Origin: Herbaspirillum sp. SJZ107
Lineage (GTDB): Bacteria > Pseudomonadota > Gammaproteobacteria > Burkholderiales > Burkholderiaceae_D
Direction of reading: 5' to 3'
Assembly (NCBI RefSeq): GCF_006715485.1
Contig: NZ_VFNH01000001.1
Span: 1,364,001 to 1,428,000, forward strand
Length of the DNA: 64,000 nucleotides
In this document: in pieces, positions 48,752-56,839 of the stretch
Layout of the letters: every line of letters begins with the position of its first letter
How positions within the stretch are numbered: the stretch's first letter is position 1
Notes under the pieces: model-generated
The model's input: only the letters and a program-made list of their open reading frames with translations
Told to the model about the DNA's origin: nothing
Databases searched by the model: none
Position numbers and translations under genes: made by a program

Positions 48752-48838
48752 GGCTTCCCTTCGCTGGCATTATCCAGATCAGGTTCAAAGGGTATGTCTC
48801 ACCCGCGCGCCGGTAACGACGGCGCAGGACCCCTAGCG
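48752..48838 (-). ncRNA. TPP (thi-box) riboswitch
   Basis: On the minus strand: CTAGGGGTCC, a P3 hairpin (GCGCCG/CGGCGC), GGGTGAGACATACCC, then CCTGATCTGGATAATGCCAG and CGAAGGGAAG. These are the conserved elements of the thiamine pyrophosphate aptamer in the right order and spacing. It lies 88 nt before the DadA-like ATG and well after the stop of the upstream porin gene, so it controls the flavoenzyme gene. A 9-nt stretch of the aptamer (CGGCGCGCG, 48812-48804) is complementary to CGCGCGCCG in the downstream leader (48740-48732), a possible switching helix. Confidence 0.95.
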
Positions 48839-48929
48839 GTTTGTCGGCTCATGCGAGCAGACGGCAGCAGTGTACGCAGGATTGGCGTGGCTGGCAAACG
48901 GCGGCCGTGTCGACGGCCGCGCAAACGGT

Positions 48930-49994
48930 TCAGAAACGGTACTGGATCCCGGTCGTCAAGCCGGTCTGCGTCGATGCGCTGCCCAACTCGTCGCGCGACA
49001 GTCCGATCGGTTGCCCGTGGGCGGCGCGTGCTTGCGCAGCGACGACATAGAAGGTCGTGCGTTTCGAAAATGCGACCATGGCGCGCACCACCACCATGGT
49101 CGGGTCGGCATCGCGGCTGGCAGGCAGGTTCCGCGTATTGATATGGTAGGCGGCGCCGGTCAGCGTCACGTTGCCGACCAGGTAGCTCACGCCGGCCCAG
49201 CAGGTGTCGGCGCGCAGGTCGGCCTTGCCGGGCGTGGCGGAGTCCAGCTCGAAGCCGCGCATTGCCATCATCGTGCGCCAGCGGCCCGACTGGTAAGCCG
49301 CGCCCAGGTGCCACGCGCGGGTCTGGTCGCGCCGGCCGCTGGCGGCCAGGGTATTGCCGTTGACCTGTTCCCAGGTCGCCATGACACCGAGGCCGCCACC
49401 GGACCATGATCCGCCGACGGCGACCTTGCGGCCATCGGCCGCGTGCCCGGCCTGTTCGCCAAGCCCGACGGTGGCGCCGTAGGTCAAACCGCCGCTGTGG
49501 CCCGTATATTTGACCAGGTTGTCGAAGCCGGTCGTCATGCCGTATTTCGATGGCCCGGTGGCGCTGCCGGTGGTCGCCCAGGAGTAGTTCGGCGCGTAGC
49601 CCATCGGATCGAACTTGCTCACCAGGTCGTAGGTCGTGGTGAACGAGCGGCCGACCACGATGCGTCCGAAGCCCCCTTCGAGGCCGACATTGGCCTGGCG
49701 CTTGAACAGCGGGCCGCCGCCGGTATCGCCGGTATCCATGCCGATCGCGCCCTCGAGGTTGAAGACCGCCTTCAGGCCGGCGCCCAGGTCTTCGCTGCCG
49801 CGAAAACCCCAGCGCGAGGTGTTCTTGCCGCCCGAAACCACGCGGACCACGCTGCCGTCGCCGGGTGCCGCGTGGTTCACGTATTCGACGCCGGCGTCGA
49901 TGATGCCGTAGATCTGGACCTCGCTCTGGGCCATGGCGGCCGGGTCCAGGAAAAGCGCTGCCACGACGGCGAGCGCGCGTGCCGACTTCTTCAT
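48930..49994 (-). CDS. Gram-negative general porin
   Basis: 354 residues, an Omp32/porin_4-type trimeric outer-membrane channel. The signal peptide is MKKSARALAVVAALF...AMA. SEVQIYGIIDAGVEYV opens the first strand, with RWGFRGSEDLGAGLKAVFNLE following and LVGRSFTT-type loop text. It ends in the C-terminal aromatic signature GIQYRF needed for Bam insertion. GGAG lies 7 nt before the ATG. It is the last gene of the GntR-linked MFS-hydrolase cluster, probably supplying outer-membrane entry. Confidence 0.92.
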   Translation of the reverse strand: MKKSARALAVVAALFLDPAAMAQSEVQIYGIIDAGVEYVNHAAPGDGSVVRVVSGGKNTSRWGFRGSEDLGAGLKAVFNLEGAIGMDTGDTGGGPLFKRQANVGLEGGFGRIVVGRSFTTTYDLVSKFDPMGYAPNYSWATTGSATGPSKYGMTTGFDNLVKYTGHSGGLTYGATVGLGEQAGHAADGRKVAVGGSWSGGGLGVMATWEQVNGNTLAASGRRDQTRAWHLGAAYQSGRWRTMMAMRGFELDSATPGKADLRADTCWAGVSYLVGNVTLTGAAYHINTRNLPASRDADPTMVVVRAMVAFSKRTTFYVVAAQARAAHGQPIGLSRDELGSASTQTGLTTGIQYRF

Positions 49995-50053
49995 GCTTGT
50001 CTCCAATGTGATGGTATTTTTTGTGCCGGTGCCATGCCGGCGGCGGGTGCGGT

Positions 50054-50962
50054 TTACGTGAACCCGAACAGCGCTTTCGGCGTATCGGCCAGCACGATGC
50101 GCCGTTCGTCCGGGTCCGGCAGCCAGGTATCGAGCGCTTGCCTGGCCGACCCGTAGTCGGCCTGGTTTTCGAACTGGGTGTGCGGCCAGTCGCTGCCCCA
50201 CAGCAGGCGTTCCATACCGAAGGCGTGGCGCAGCAGCGGGATGGCGTCGAGGGCGATCTGCTGGCCGCGGCCGCCGGCGCCGTTGCGGTAGGCGCCCGAC
50301 AGCTTGATCCAGACGCGCCGCGTCGACGCGGCGTCCAGCAGGAAGCGAAAGCCCGGATCGTCGACGCCGAGCGCCGGGTCGGGACGGCCGAAGTGGTCGA
50401 CCACGACCTTGACGCCGGCATCCAGCAGCGGCTGCAGGACGGCCGGCAGGCGGCCGGCTTCGCGGTGCACCTCGACCTGCCATCCGAGGTCCGCGACCTG
50501 CCGCAGGAGTGCGCGCCAGCGGCCATCCGCGAAGTCGGGCACGGCGGCGTTGCCGACGAGGTTCAGGCGGATGCCGGCGATGCCGGCGGCCTGCATCGCG
50601 CCGAGCGCCGCCGGCGTGGCGTCGGGCCCGACGACCGCGATGCCGCGCAGGCGCCCGGGCAGGAGCTTCAGTCCGGCGAGAAGATAGCTGTTGTCGGTAC
50701 CCAGGAAGCTGGGTTGCACCAGCACGCCGCGCGCGATGCCTTGCCGGTCCAGCATGCCGATGTAGTCGGCGAGCAGGGCGTCATGGTCGGGTGCGTAGCG
50801 CCGCACGTTGGCCAGCTTGAGGCCGCGCTGGAAGATGTGGGCGTGGGTATCGATGGCTGCCATGCTGGGATGCTCCTCACGCTTCCCGGTGCCGGCACAG
50901 GCGGGCAGCAGGAAAGGCAGGATGGCGCTGGCCACGCCCATGTGGAATTGGCGTCGTTTCAT
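50054..50962 (-). CDS. Amidohydrolase_2 family lactonase-like protein
   Basis: 302 residues, TIM-barrel metal-dependent hydrolase of the amidohydrolase 2 type. DTHAHIF gives the HxH motif (His40, His42), VDHFGRPDP and the C-terminal LLWGSDWPHTQFEN supply further ligands. Relatives include 2-pyrone-4,6-dicarboxylate lactonase, rhamnono- and fuconolactonases. The N-terminus has RRQ plus a hydrophobic stretch ending LLPAC, so it may be a Tat or lipoprotein signal, which would put the enzyme in the periplasm; this is unusual and worth checking. Between an MFS gene and the porin gene. Confidence 0.86.
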   Translation of the reverse strand: MKRRQFHMGVASAILPFLLPACAGTGKREEHPSMAAIDTHAHIFQRGLKLANVRRYAPDHDALLADYIGMLDRQGIARGVLVQPSFLGTDNSYLLAGLKLLPGRLRGIAVVGPDATPAALGAMQAAGIAGIRLNLVGNAAVPDFADGRWRALLRQVADLGWQVEVHREAGRLPAVLQPLLDAGVKVVVDHFGRPDPALGVDDPGFRFLLDAASTRRVWIKLSGAYRNGAGGRGQQIALDAIPLLRHAFGMERLLWGSDWPHTQFENQADYGSARQALDTWLPDPDERRIVLADTPKALFGFT

Positions 50963-51003
50963 GCAGTGTTATCGCTGAGGTGGAGTTGAGGACCATGTTT
51001 CGT

Positions 51004-52248
51004 TCAGTGTCCGGCGGCGCCGTCGGCGAGATCCTTGCCGCGGGTTTCCGGCAGCGCGATAACGGCAAGGATCACCAGCGCATAGGCGATGCCGGCATCG
51101 ACGCCGATCGCGGTACCGAGCGGCATGTTGCCGCTCATGTGGCCGACCAGGACCGGAAACCCGGCCGAGACGATGCGGCCGAAGTTGTAGCAGAACCCGA
51201 CGCCGGCGCCGCGCATCTCCGCCGGATAGAGTTCGTTGAACAGGGCGCCCAGGCTGGCCGGAATGCCGGCGGCAAAGAAGCCCAACGGCAGTCCGAGCAG
51301 CAGCATGGCGCTGTCGCCCAGATCGAGGAAGACGTAGGCCTGTACGGTGACGATGCAGCAGGCGGCGAACAAGACCAGATTCCAGCGCCGGCCGAGGCGG
51401 TCCATCAGGTAGGCGCTCGCAATGCAGCCGCACCAGAATGCGCCGATGATCAGCGCCAGGTAGCCGCTCGTGCCGAGCACGGACAGGTGGCGTTCCGTCT
51501 TCAGGTAGGTCGGGAGCCAGGTCATCAGGGCGTGGTAGCCACCATGCGCGCCGACGCCGACGAGGGCGCCCATCGCGGTCAGGCGTAGCACGCCGGGCCC
51601 AAAGATGGCCAGCGGTCCGGGTCCGCCGGCGCCGGGCCGGGAAGCGCTGTCCGTAAAACGCTCGGGCTCGGGAATGTGGCGGCGCACATAGATGATGAGC
51701 AGGGCCGGCAGGACGCCGATCCCGAACATGATGCGCCAGGCCAGCTCGGGCGGCAGCAGCAGGTAGACTGCCGAATACAGCAGCACCGCCGCACCCCAGC
51801 CCACCGCCCAGGCGCTCTGGACCGAGCCCATTGCCTTGCCGCGGTGCGCCGGCCGGATGACCTCGGCCATCAGCACGGCGCCGGCCGCCCATTCGCCGCC
51901 GAAGCCGAAGCCCTGCAGTGCCTTGAGCACCAGCAGCTGGCCGAAGCCGGTGGCAAACGCCGACAGCATCGTGAACAGCGAGAACCAGGCAATCGTCAGC
52001 TGCAGTGCCCGGACCCGGCCGATGCGGTCGGACACGGCCCCCATGATCCAGCCGCCGAGGGCCGAGGACACCAGCGTCACGCCGCCGATCAGGCCGGCGT
52101 CCGTCTTGTCGAGGCCGAATGTGGCGATCAGGGCCGGTATGGCCAGGCTGAACATCTGCACGTCGAGCGCATCGAGCGCCCAGCCGCCGAAGCAGCCCCA
52201 GAAAGTCTTGCGTTCCCGTGGAGTGATCTCCCGGTACCAGTTGAACAT
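51004..52248 (-). CDS. MFS transporter (AAHS/sugar-acid symporter type)
   Basis: 414 residues, twelve TM helices. The loop signature DRIGRVRALQLTIAWFSL between TM2 and TM3 and LMDRLGRRW in the second half are MFS motifs. GFGFGGEWAAGAVLMAEV is typical of the aromatic acid:H+ symporter or sialic-acid/metabolite symporter groups. Expected to import an organic acid by proton symport. It shares the catabolic run with a second MFS carrier of another subfamily. Confidence 0.88.
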   Translation of the reverse strand: MFNWYREITPRERKTFWGCFGGWALDALDVQMFSLAIPALIATFGLDKTDAGLIGGVTLVSSALGGWIMGAVSDRIGRVRALQLTIAWFSLFTMLSAFATGFGQLLVLKALQGFGFGGEWAAGAVLMAEVIRPAHRGKAMGSVQSAWAVGWGAAVLLYSAVYLLLPPELAWRIMFGIGVLPALLIIYVRRHIPEPERFTDSASRPGAGGPGPLAIFGPGVLRLTAMGALVGVGAHGGYHALMTWLPTYLKTERHLSVLGTSGYLALIIGAFWCGCIASAYLMDRLGRRWNLVLFAACCIVTVQAYVFLDLGDSAMLLLGLPLGFFAAGIPASLGALFNELYPAEMRGAGVGFCYNFGRIVSAGFPVLVGHMSGNMPLGTAIGVDAGIAYALVILAVIALPETRGKDLADGAAGH

Positions 52249-52352
52249 GAATGTCTCCGCATGATGCGGCGGGGTGGCATCGACGCCCGCCTGTCATCGG
52301 GCCGCTGGTGCTGTCAGCGCTGCGGCCCTGGTTGGGTGCAATGGGAAGCCGG

Positions 52353-53666
52353 TCAGCGCTTGCGGGTGAGCAGCCACAGGGTGATGCAGCCGATCAGGGA
52401 GATCAGCGCGATCGGCAGCAGGGCCAGCGCAAAGCTGCCGGTCGCCTGCTTGATGGCGCCCAGCATCGCGGAGCCGACGAAGCCGGCCAGGTTGCCGACC
52501 GCGTTGACCTGGGCCAGGCCGGCGGCAGCACTCTTGCCGGGCATCCATTCGCTGGCCAGTGCCCAGAACGGTCCCTTGAAGATATAGGTGCCGGTGACTG
52601 CCAGCACCAGCAGCGCGATGGTGAGGGTGAGGGAAGAACCCGTAAACGCCACCAGCATCAGGCTGATCGCCACCGCGGCCAGCGGCAGGCCGCTGTGCCA
52701 GACGCGTTCTTGGGTGCGGTCCGAGTGCTTGCCCCACCACAGCATCAGGACGGCGGCTATGCCGAAGGGCACCGAGTTGAGCAAGCCGGTTTCCAGCGTC
52801 GAGAGGCCGAAGGCCTTGATGATCTGCGGCTGCCACAGGGACAGGCACTGGCTGGCGCCGGACGCACCCGCATACACCAGCGCCGCGGCCAGCACGTAGC
52901 GGTTCAGCAGGATGTCGCGCAGGCGGCCGTGGTCGGCGCCGCCGGCGGTCTTGCCGGCCGCCGCGTTCTCGGTGTCCAGCTGGCGCGTCAGCCAGGACTT
53001 TTCTTCCGCATTCAGCCACTTGGCTTCCTGCGGCTTGTTGGTCAGCAGCCATGGCACCATCACGCCGAGCAGGATGGCGGGCATGGCTTCCAGCACGAAC
53101 ATCAGCTGCCAGCCCTGCAGGCCGAACAGGCCGTCGAGCTGCAGCAGCGCGGCCGACAGCGGCGAGCCGATGAAGCTGGACAGCGGCACCGCGACCATGA
53201 AGATGGCGATGATGCGGGCACGGTAGGCGGACGGGAACCATTGGGTCAGGTACAGGATCACGCCCGGGAAGAAGCCCGCTTCGGCGGCGCCGAGCAGGAT
53301 CCGCATCGCATAGAACGAGTTCGGTCCGCTGATGAGGGCAGTGCAGGCCGACACCAGGCCCCAGCTGATCATGATGCGGGCGATCCACAGGCGCGCCCCG
53401 ACCTTCTGCATCGCCAGGTTGCTCGGAATTTCGAACAGCACGTAAGTCAGGTAGAACAGGCCGCCGCCGAGTCCGAAGGCGGCGTGGTCGATGCCGACGG
53501 CATGGTTCATCTGCAGCGCCGCGAAGCCGACATTGACGCGGTCGACAAAGGCGATGAAGTAGCCCAGCATGAGAACCGGCAGCAGGCGCCATGCGACCTT
53601 GCGCATGGTCTGGCGCTCCAGCTGCGATATGACGCGCGTGCTTGTGTCCAGGGTGGTCGAATGCAT
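52353..53666 (-). CDS. MFS transporter (anion:cation symporter, ACS type)
   Basis: 437 residues. RKVAWRLLPVLMLGYFIAFVDRVNVGFAALQM is the signature start of the ACS family (tartrate, phthalate, hexuronate, glucarate carriers), followed by EIPSNLAMQKVGARLWIARIMISWG and GAAEAGFFPGVILYLTQWFP. It lies 125 bp downstream of the GntR gene on the same strand, as first structural gene of the cluster. A tartrate-like or sugar-acid substrate would fit the tartrate dehydrogenase gene 2 kb away, but that is inference. Confidence 0.9.
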   Translation of the reverse strand: MHSTTLDTSTRVISQLERQTMRKVAWRLLPVLMLGYFIAFVDRVNVGFAALQMNHAVGIDHAAFGLGGGLFYLTYVLFEIPSNLAMQKVGARLWIARIMISWGLVSACTALISGPNSFYAMRILLGAAEAGFFPGVILYLTQWFPSAYRARIIAIFMVAVPLSSFIGSPLSAALLQLDGLFGLQGWQLMFVLEAMPAILLGVMVPWLLTNKPQEAKWLNAEEKSWLTRQLDTENAAAGKTAGGADHGRLRDILLNRYVLAAALVYAGASGASQCLSLWQPQIIKAFGLSTLETGLLNSVPFGIAAVLMLWWGKHSDRTQERVWHSGLPLAAVAISLMLVAFTGSSLTLTIALLVLAVTGTYIFKGPFWALASEWMPGKSAAAGLAQVNAVGNLAGFVGSAMLGAIKQATGSFALALLPIALISLIGCITLWLLTRKR

Positions 53667-53791
53667 TGTCTTTCCTCGGGTCGAATTTATAGGTAAAGAG
53701 GGGCCATCCGCGCCTGTCGCCAGGCTGGCCTCTGTAATTCGGGACGGCGGGGTGTGCCCCGCCGGCCGCTCAGCGGATCCTCAGTGGATCC

Positions 53792-54526
53792 TCAGCGGAT
53801 CTCTACGTGATAGCGGAACTGCTCGGCCGGGCCGCGCGAACGGCGCCACTCCAGCGGCTGGCGGTCATAGCCCAGCGCCACGCGCTCGACCACGATCACC
53901 GGCGCGCCGGGCTGCAGTTGCAACAGCCGCGCATGCACCTCGTCGACCGCTTCGGCGGTGAGGTCTTCCTCGGCCGACGCGATCACCTGGCCGCAGCGTT
54001 CCTCGTACAAGGGATACAGCAGGTCGCCGAAGGCGCCGGTGTCGATGTCGAGCAGTGCCGCAAATTTGTACTTGGGCAGCCAGATCGATTCGGCGAGCAG
54101 CGGTGTGCCGTTCAGCAGGCGCAGGCGCGTCATGTGGATGACTTCCGAACCGGGCGCCAGGCGCAGGGCGGACGCCACCGCGGAGGGCGCTTCCATGACT
54201 TCGCGGCGCAGGATGCGGCCCTCCGGCACCTGGCGTTCGCCGCTTTCCTTTTGAAAGCGGAAGAAGCGGAACAGGGAAGAATCGAAGCGTGCCCGGCGCA
54301 CGAAGGTGCCGCGTCCCTGGAAGCGCTCGAGCGCGCCTTCCGCGACCAGCATGTCGATCGCCTTGCGCACCGTGCCGATGGACGCCGAGAACTGCTTGAC
54401 CAGTTCGGCTTCAGTGGGGATGGCTTCGCCCGGCCGCCACTGCTGGCTGGCAATGCGCTCGCTGAGTTCGTCCCGCAAGCGCTGGTACAAGGGAAGCCGT
54501 TCGTCGTGTCTCCGTACGAAGTTCAT
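53792..54526 (-). CDS. GntR/HutC-family transcriptional regulator
   Basis: 244 residues. The N-terminal winged HTH (~10-78, YQRLRDELSERIASQQWRPGEAIPTEAELVKQFSASIGTVRKAIDML) is followed by a UTRA effector domain (~95-238, the HutC type). It likely represses the cluster 53666-48930 and itself, releasing on an organic-acid or sugar-acid inducer. Confidence 0.93.
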   Translation of the reverse strand: MNFVRRHDERLPLYQRLRDELSERIASQQWRPGEAIPTEAELVKQFSASIGTVRKAIDMLVAEGALERFQGRGTFVRRARFDSSLFRFFRFQKESGERQVPEGRILRREVMEAPSAVASALRLAPGSEVIHMTRLRLLNGTPLLAESIWLPKYKFAALLDIDTGAFGDLLYPLYEERCGQVIASAEEDLTAEAVDEVHARLLQLQPGAPVIVVERVALGYDRQPLEWRRSRGPAEQFRYHVEIR

Positions 54527-54538
54527 ATGCTCATCTAG

Positions 54539-54550
54539 TCATATATATGA
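54539..54550. promoter_or_regulatory. Palindromic operator candidate of the GntR gene
   Basis: TCATATATATGA, a perfect 12-bp palindrome 12 bp upstream of the GntR ATG, within an A+T-rich stretch unlike the surrounding sequence. Its location fits autoregulation. Confidence 0.4.
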
Positions 54551-54712
54551 ATTTATGGATGTACTGTACACACAGTGCTTGCGCGCGTCAACAAAGATCG
54601 ACGTCATGACCATGCCACTTGCGTGCGGAGCATTTGCGCATGATCCGCAACTAACCGACAACGCGGAGCTGCCCGAAAAAGACGTCTTCAGGATGCAGCG
54701 GGGCGCACGCGA

Positions 54713-55633
54713 TCAACCATCCAGCCGAGCGCCCAGCCATTCCTCCAGAAAGCGCACGCACACCCGCACGTTGGCCGTGGTCCCCAGCCGCGCCAGATAG
54801 ATCGCCCACACGTCCGCCGGCTGGTGATACGCCGGCAGCACCCGCACCAGGCTGCCGTCGGCCAGGCTGTGCCCGATGTCCCAGATCGAGCGCAGGATGA
54901 TGCCGTGGCCGTCGATGCCCCACTGGTGCACCAGCTCGCCGTTGTTGGTCGACAGCGCGCCTTTGACGCGCACGGTGTCTTCGCCGTCCGGGCCGGCCAG
55001 CTTCCAGCGACCGAAATCCTGGTCGCGCTCGCGGATCACGATGCAGTCGTGCTGCGCCAGCTCGGCCAGTTCGGCGGGCATGCCCCTGCGCGCCAGGTAG
55101 GCCGGCGCCGCGCACAGCACGCGCTGGTTGGCGGCGATGCGGCGCGCGATCAGGTGCGGCTCCTGCACCTGGCCGACCCGGATGTCGAGATGGAAGCCCT
55201 CGGCGACCAGGTCGACCGGCCGGTCCAGCAGTTCCAGCTGCACTTCAAGATCGGGGTAGGCGCGCGCCAGCGCCGAGATCGCCGGTCCGACGCGGTTGCG
55301 CCCGAAACCCGAACTGGTGCATACGCGCAGCAGCCCGCGCGGCGCGCTGCCTTTCTGCGAGATCGCTTCCGCCAGCTGGTCGACGTCTTCCTGGATGCGC
55401 TGCGCCCACTGGTGGACCACGGTGCCGTGCTCGGTCAGGGCCAGCCGGCGCGTGGTCCGGTGCAGCAGGCGCACGCCGAGCGCTTGCTCGAGCACGGCGA
55501 TGCGCTTGCTGACGAAGGCGTTCGAGACGCCCAGCTCGAGCGCGGCCGCGGCAAAGCCCTGCTTGCGCACCACGGTGCAGAACAGGTTCAGGTCTTCCAG
55601 CAGCGATTTGCTGGGGAGCGGCAGATTATTCAC
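54713..55633 (-). CDS. LysR-family regulator (divergent to tartrate dehydrogenase)
   Basis: 306 residues with an HTH (~12-70, FAAAALELGVSNAFVSKRIAVLEQALG) and an effector domain. It belongs to the CrgA-type branch (LLRVCTSSGFGRNRVGPAIS). A gene of this type paired divergently with tartrate/D-malate dehydrogenase matches the dmlR-dmlA arrangement of E. coli. Effector may be tartrate or D-malate, by analogy. Confidence 0.92.
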   Translation of the reverse strand: MNNLPLPSKSLLEDLNLFCTVVRKQGFAAAALELGVSNAFVSKRIAVLEQALGVRLLHRTTRRLALTEHGTVVHQWAQRIQEDVDQLAEAISQKGSAPRGLLRVCTSSGFGRNRVGPAISALARAYPDLEVQLELLDRPVDLVAEGFHLDIRVGQVQEPHLIARRIAANQRVLCAAPAYLARRGMPAELAELAQHDCIVIRERDQDFGRWKLAGPDGEDTVRVKGALSTNNGELVHQWGIDGHGIILRSIWDIGHSLADGSLVRVLPAYHQPADVWAIYLARLGTTANVRVCVRFLEEWLGARLDG

Positions 55634-55731
55634 GCTGCGTGTTCTTTGGATTCACGAAATGGGGGATTATATGTTCGATCGTATTCGATATCATGCTCAC
55701 CATCGCAACGTCGGAAAGAAAGCCCCCCACC

Positions 55732-56808
55732 ATGAAGACCCAGAAGATTGCAGTGATCGCCGGCGACGGCATCGGTAACGAAGTGATGCCCGAAGGCCTG
55801 CGCGTGCTGGAAGCTGCCGCCCGCCGCTTCGGCCTCGACCTCGAGTTCACCACCATGGCGTGGGCCAACTGCGACTATTACCTGAAGCATGGCCAGATGA
55901 TGCCGGACGACTGGCGCCAGCAGCTGGAAGGGATGGATGCGATCTATTTCGGCGCCGCCGGCATGCCCGACCTGGTGCCCGACCATATCTCGCTGTGGGG
56001 GTCGCTGCTCAAGTTCCGCCGCGATTTCGACCAGTACGTCAACCTGCGTCCGGTGCGCCTGATGCCGGGCGTGCCCAGCCCGCTGGCCAACCGCAAGCCG
56101 GGCGACATCGATTTCTACGTGGTGCGCGAGAACACGGAAGGCGAGTATTCGTCGGTGGGCGGCCAGATGTTCGCCGGTACCGACCGCGAATTCGTGCTGC
56201 AGGAATCGGTGTTCACGCGCAAGGGCACCGACCGCATCCTCAAGTACGCCTTCGACCTGGCCCAGAGCCGTCCGAAAAAGCACCTGACTTCGGCCACCAA
56301 GTCGAACGGCATCTCGATCAGCATGCCGTACTGGGATCAGCGGGTGGAAGCGATGGCGCCGTCCTACCCGGACGTCAAATGGGACAAGTACCACATCGAC
56401 ATCCTGTGCGCGCGCTTCGTGCTGTCGCCGGAACGCTTCGACGTCGTGGTGGCCTCGAACCTGTTCGGCGACATCCTGTCGGACCTCGGACCGGCCTGCA
56501 CCGGCACCATCGGCATCGCGCCGTCGGCCAACCTGAATCCGGACCGCAGCTTCCCGTCGCTGTTCGAGCCGGTGCACGGGTCGGCGCCCGACATCTTCGG
56601 CAAGAACATCGCCAATCCGATCGGCATGATCTGGTCGGGCGCGATGATGCTCGAGTTCCTCGGCAACGGCGACGAAACATTCCAGGCCGCGGCCGACGCC
56701 ATCATGAAGGCGATCGAACTGTCGCTTGCCCAGGGGCCGAAGACCCCGGACCTGGGCGGCAGCGCCAACACCACCGAAGTCGGCAAGGCGATCGCCGCCG
56801 CGATCTGA
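55732..56808 (+). CDS. ttuC: Tartrate dehydrogenase / D-malate decarboxylase family enzyme
   Basis: 358 residues of the isocitrate/isopropylmalate dehydrogenase superfamily. IAVIAGDGIGNEVMPEGLRVL opens the protein, with LKFRRDFDQYVNLRPVRLMPG, VVRENTEGEYSSVGGQMFAGT and LFEPVHGSAPDIFGKNIANPIG. YWGSLLKFRR-like text and the ENTEGEYS block point to the TDH/DmlA group rather than LeuB. It oxidises (+)-tartrate or D-malate with NAD+ and a divalent metal. Divergent LysR gene upstream; the intergenic region carries two TTCGAT repeats 4 nt apart near 55676-55691. Confidence 0.88.
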   Translation: MKTQKIAVIAGDGIGNEVMPEGLRVLEAAARRFGLDLEFTTMAWANCDYYLKHGQMMPDDWRQQLEGMDAIYFGAAGMPDLVPDHISLWGSLLKFRRDFDQYVNLRPVRLMPGVPSPLANRKPGDIDFYVVRENTEGEYSSVGGQMFAGTDREFVLQESVFTRKGTDRILKYAFDLAQSRPKKHLTSATKSNGISISMPYWDQRVEAMAPSYPDVKWDKYHIDILCARFVLSPERFDVVVASNLFGDILSDLGPACTGTIGIAPSANLNPDRSFPSLFEPVHGSAPDIFGKNIANPIGMIWSGAMMLEFLGNGDETFQAAADAIMKAIELSLAQGPKTPDLGGSANTTEVGKAIAAAI

Positions 56809-56839
56809 GCGGCGCGCCGGGTGCGCGGCTCAGTGGGAC

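Noticed and set aside
55676-55691. TTCGAT direct repeats between LysR gene and tartrate dehydrogenase as a defined operator
   Set aside because: They are short and could be chance; mentioned only in the gene entry.
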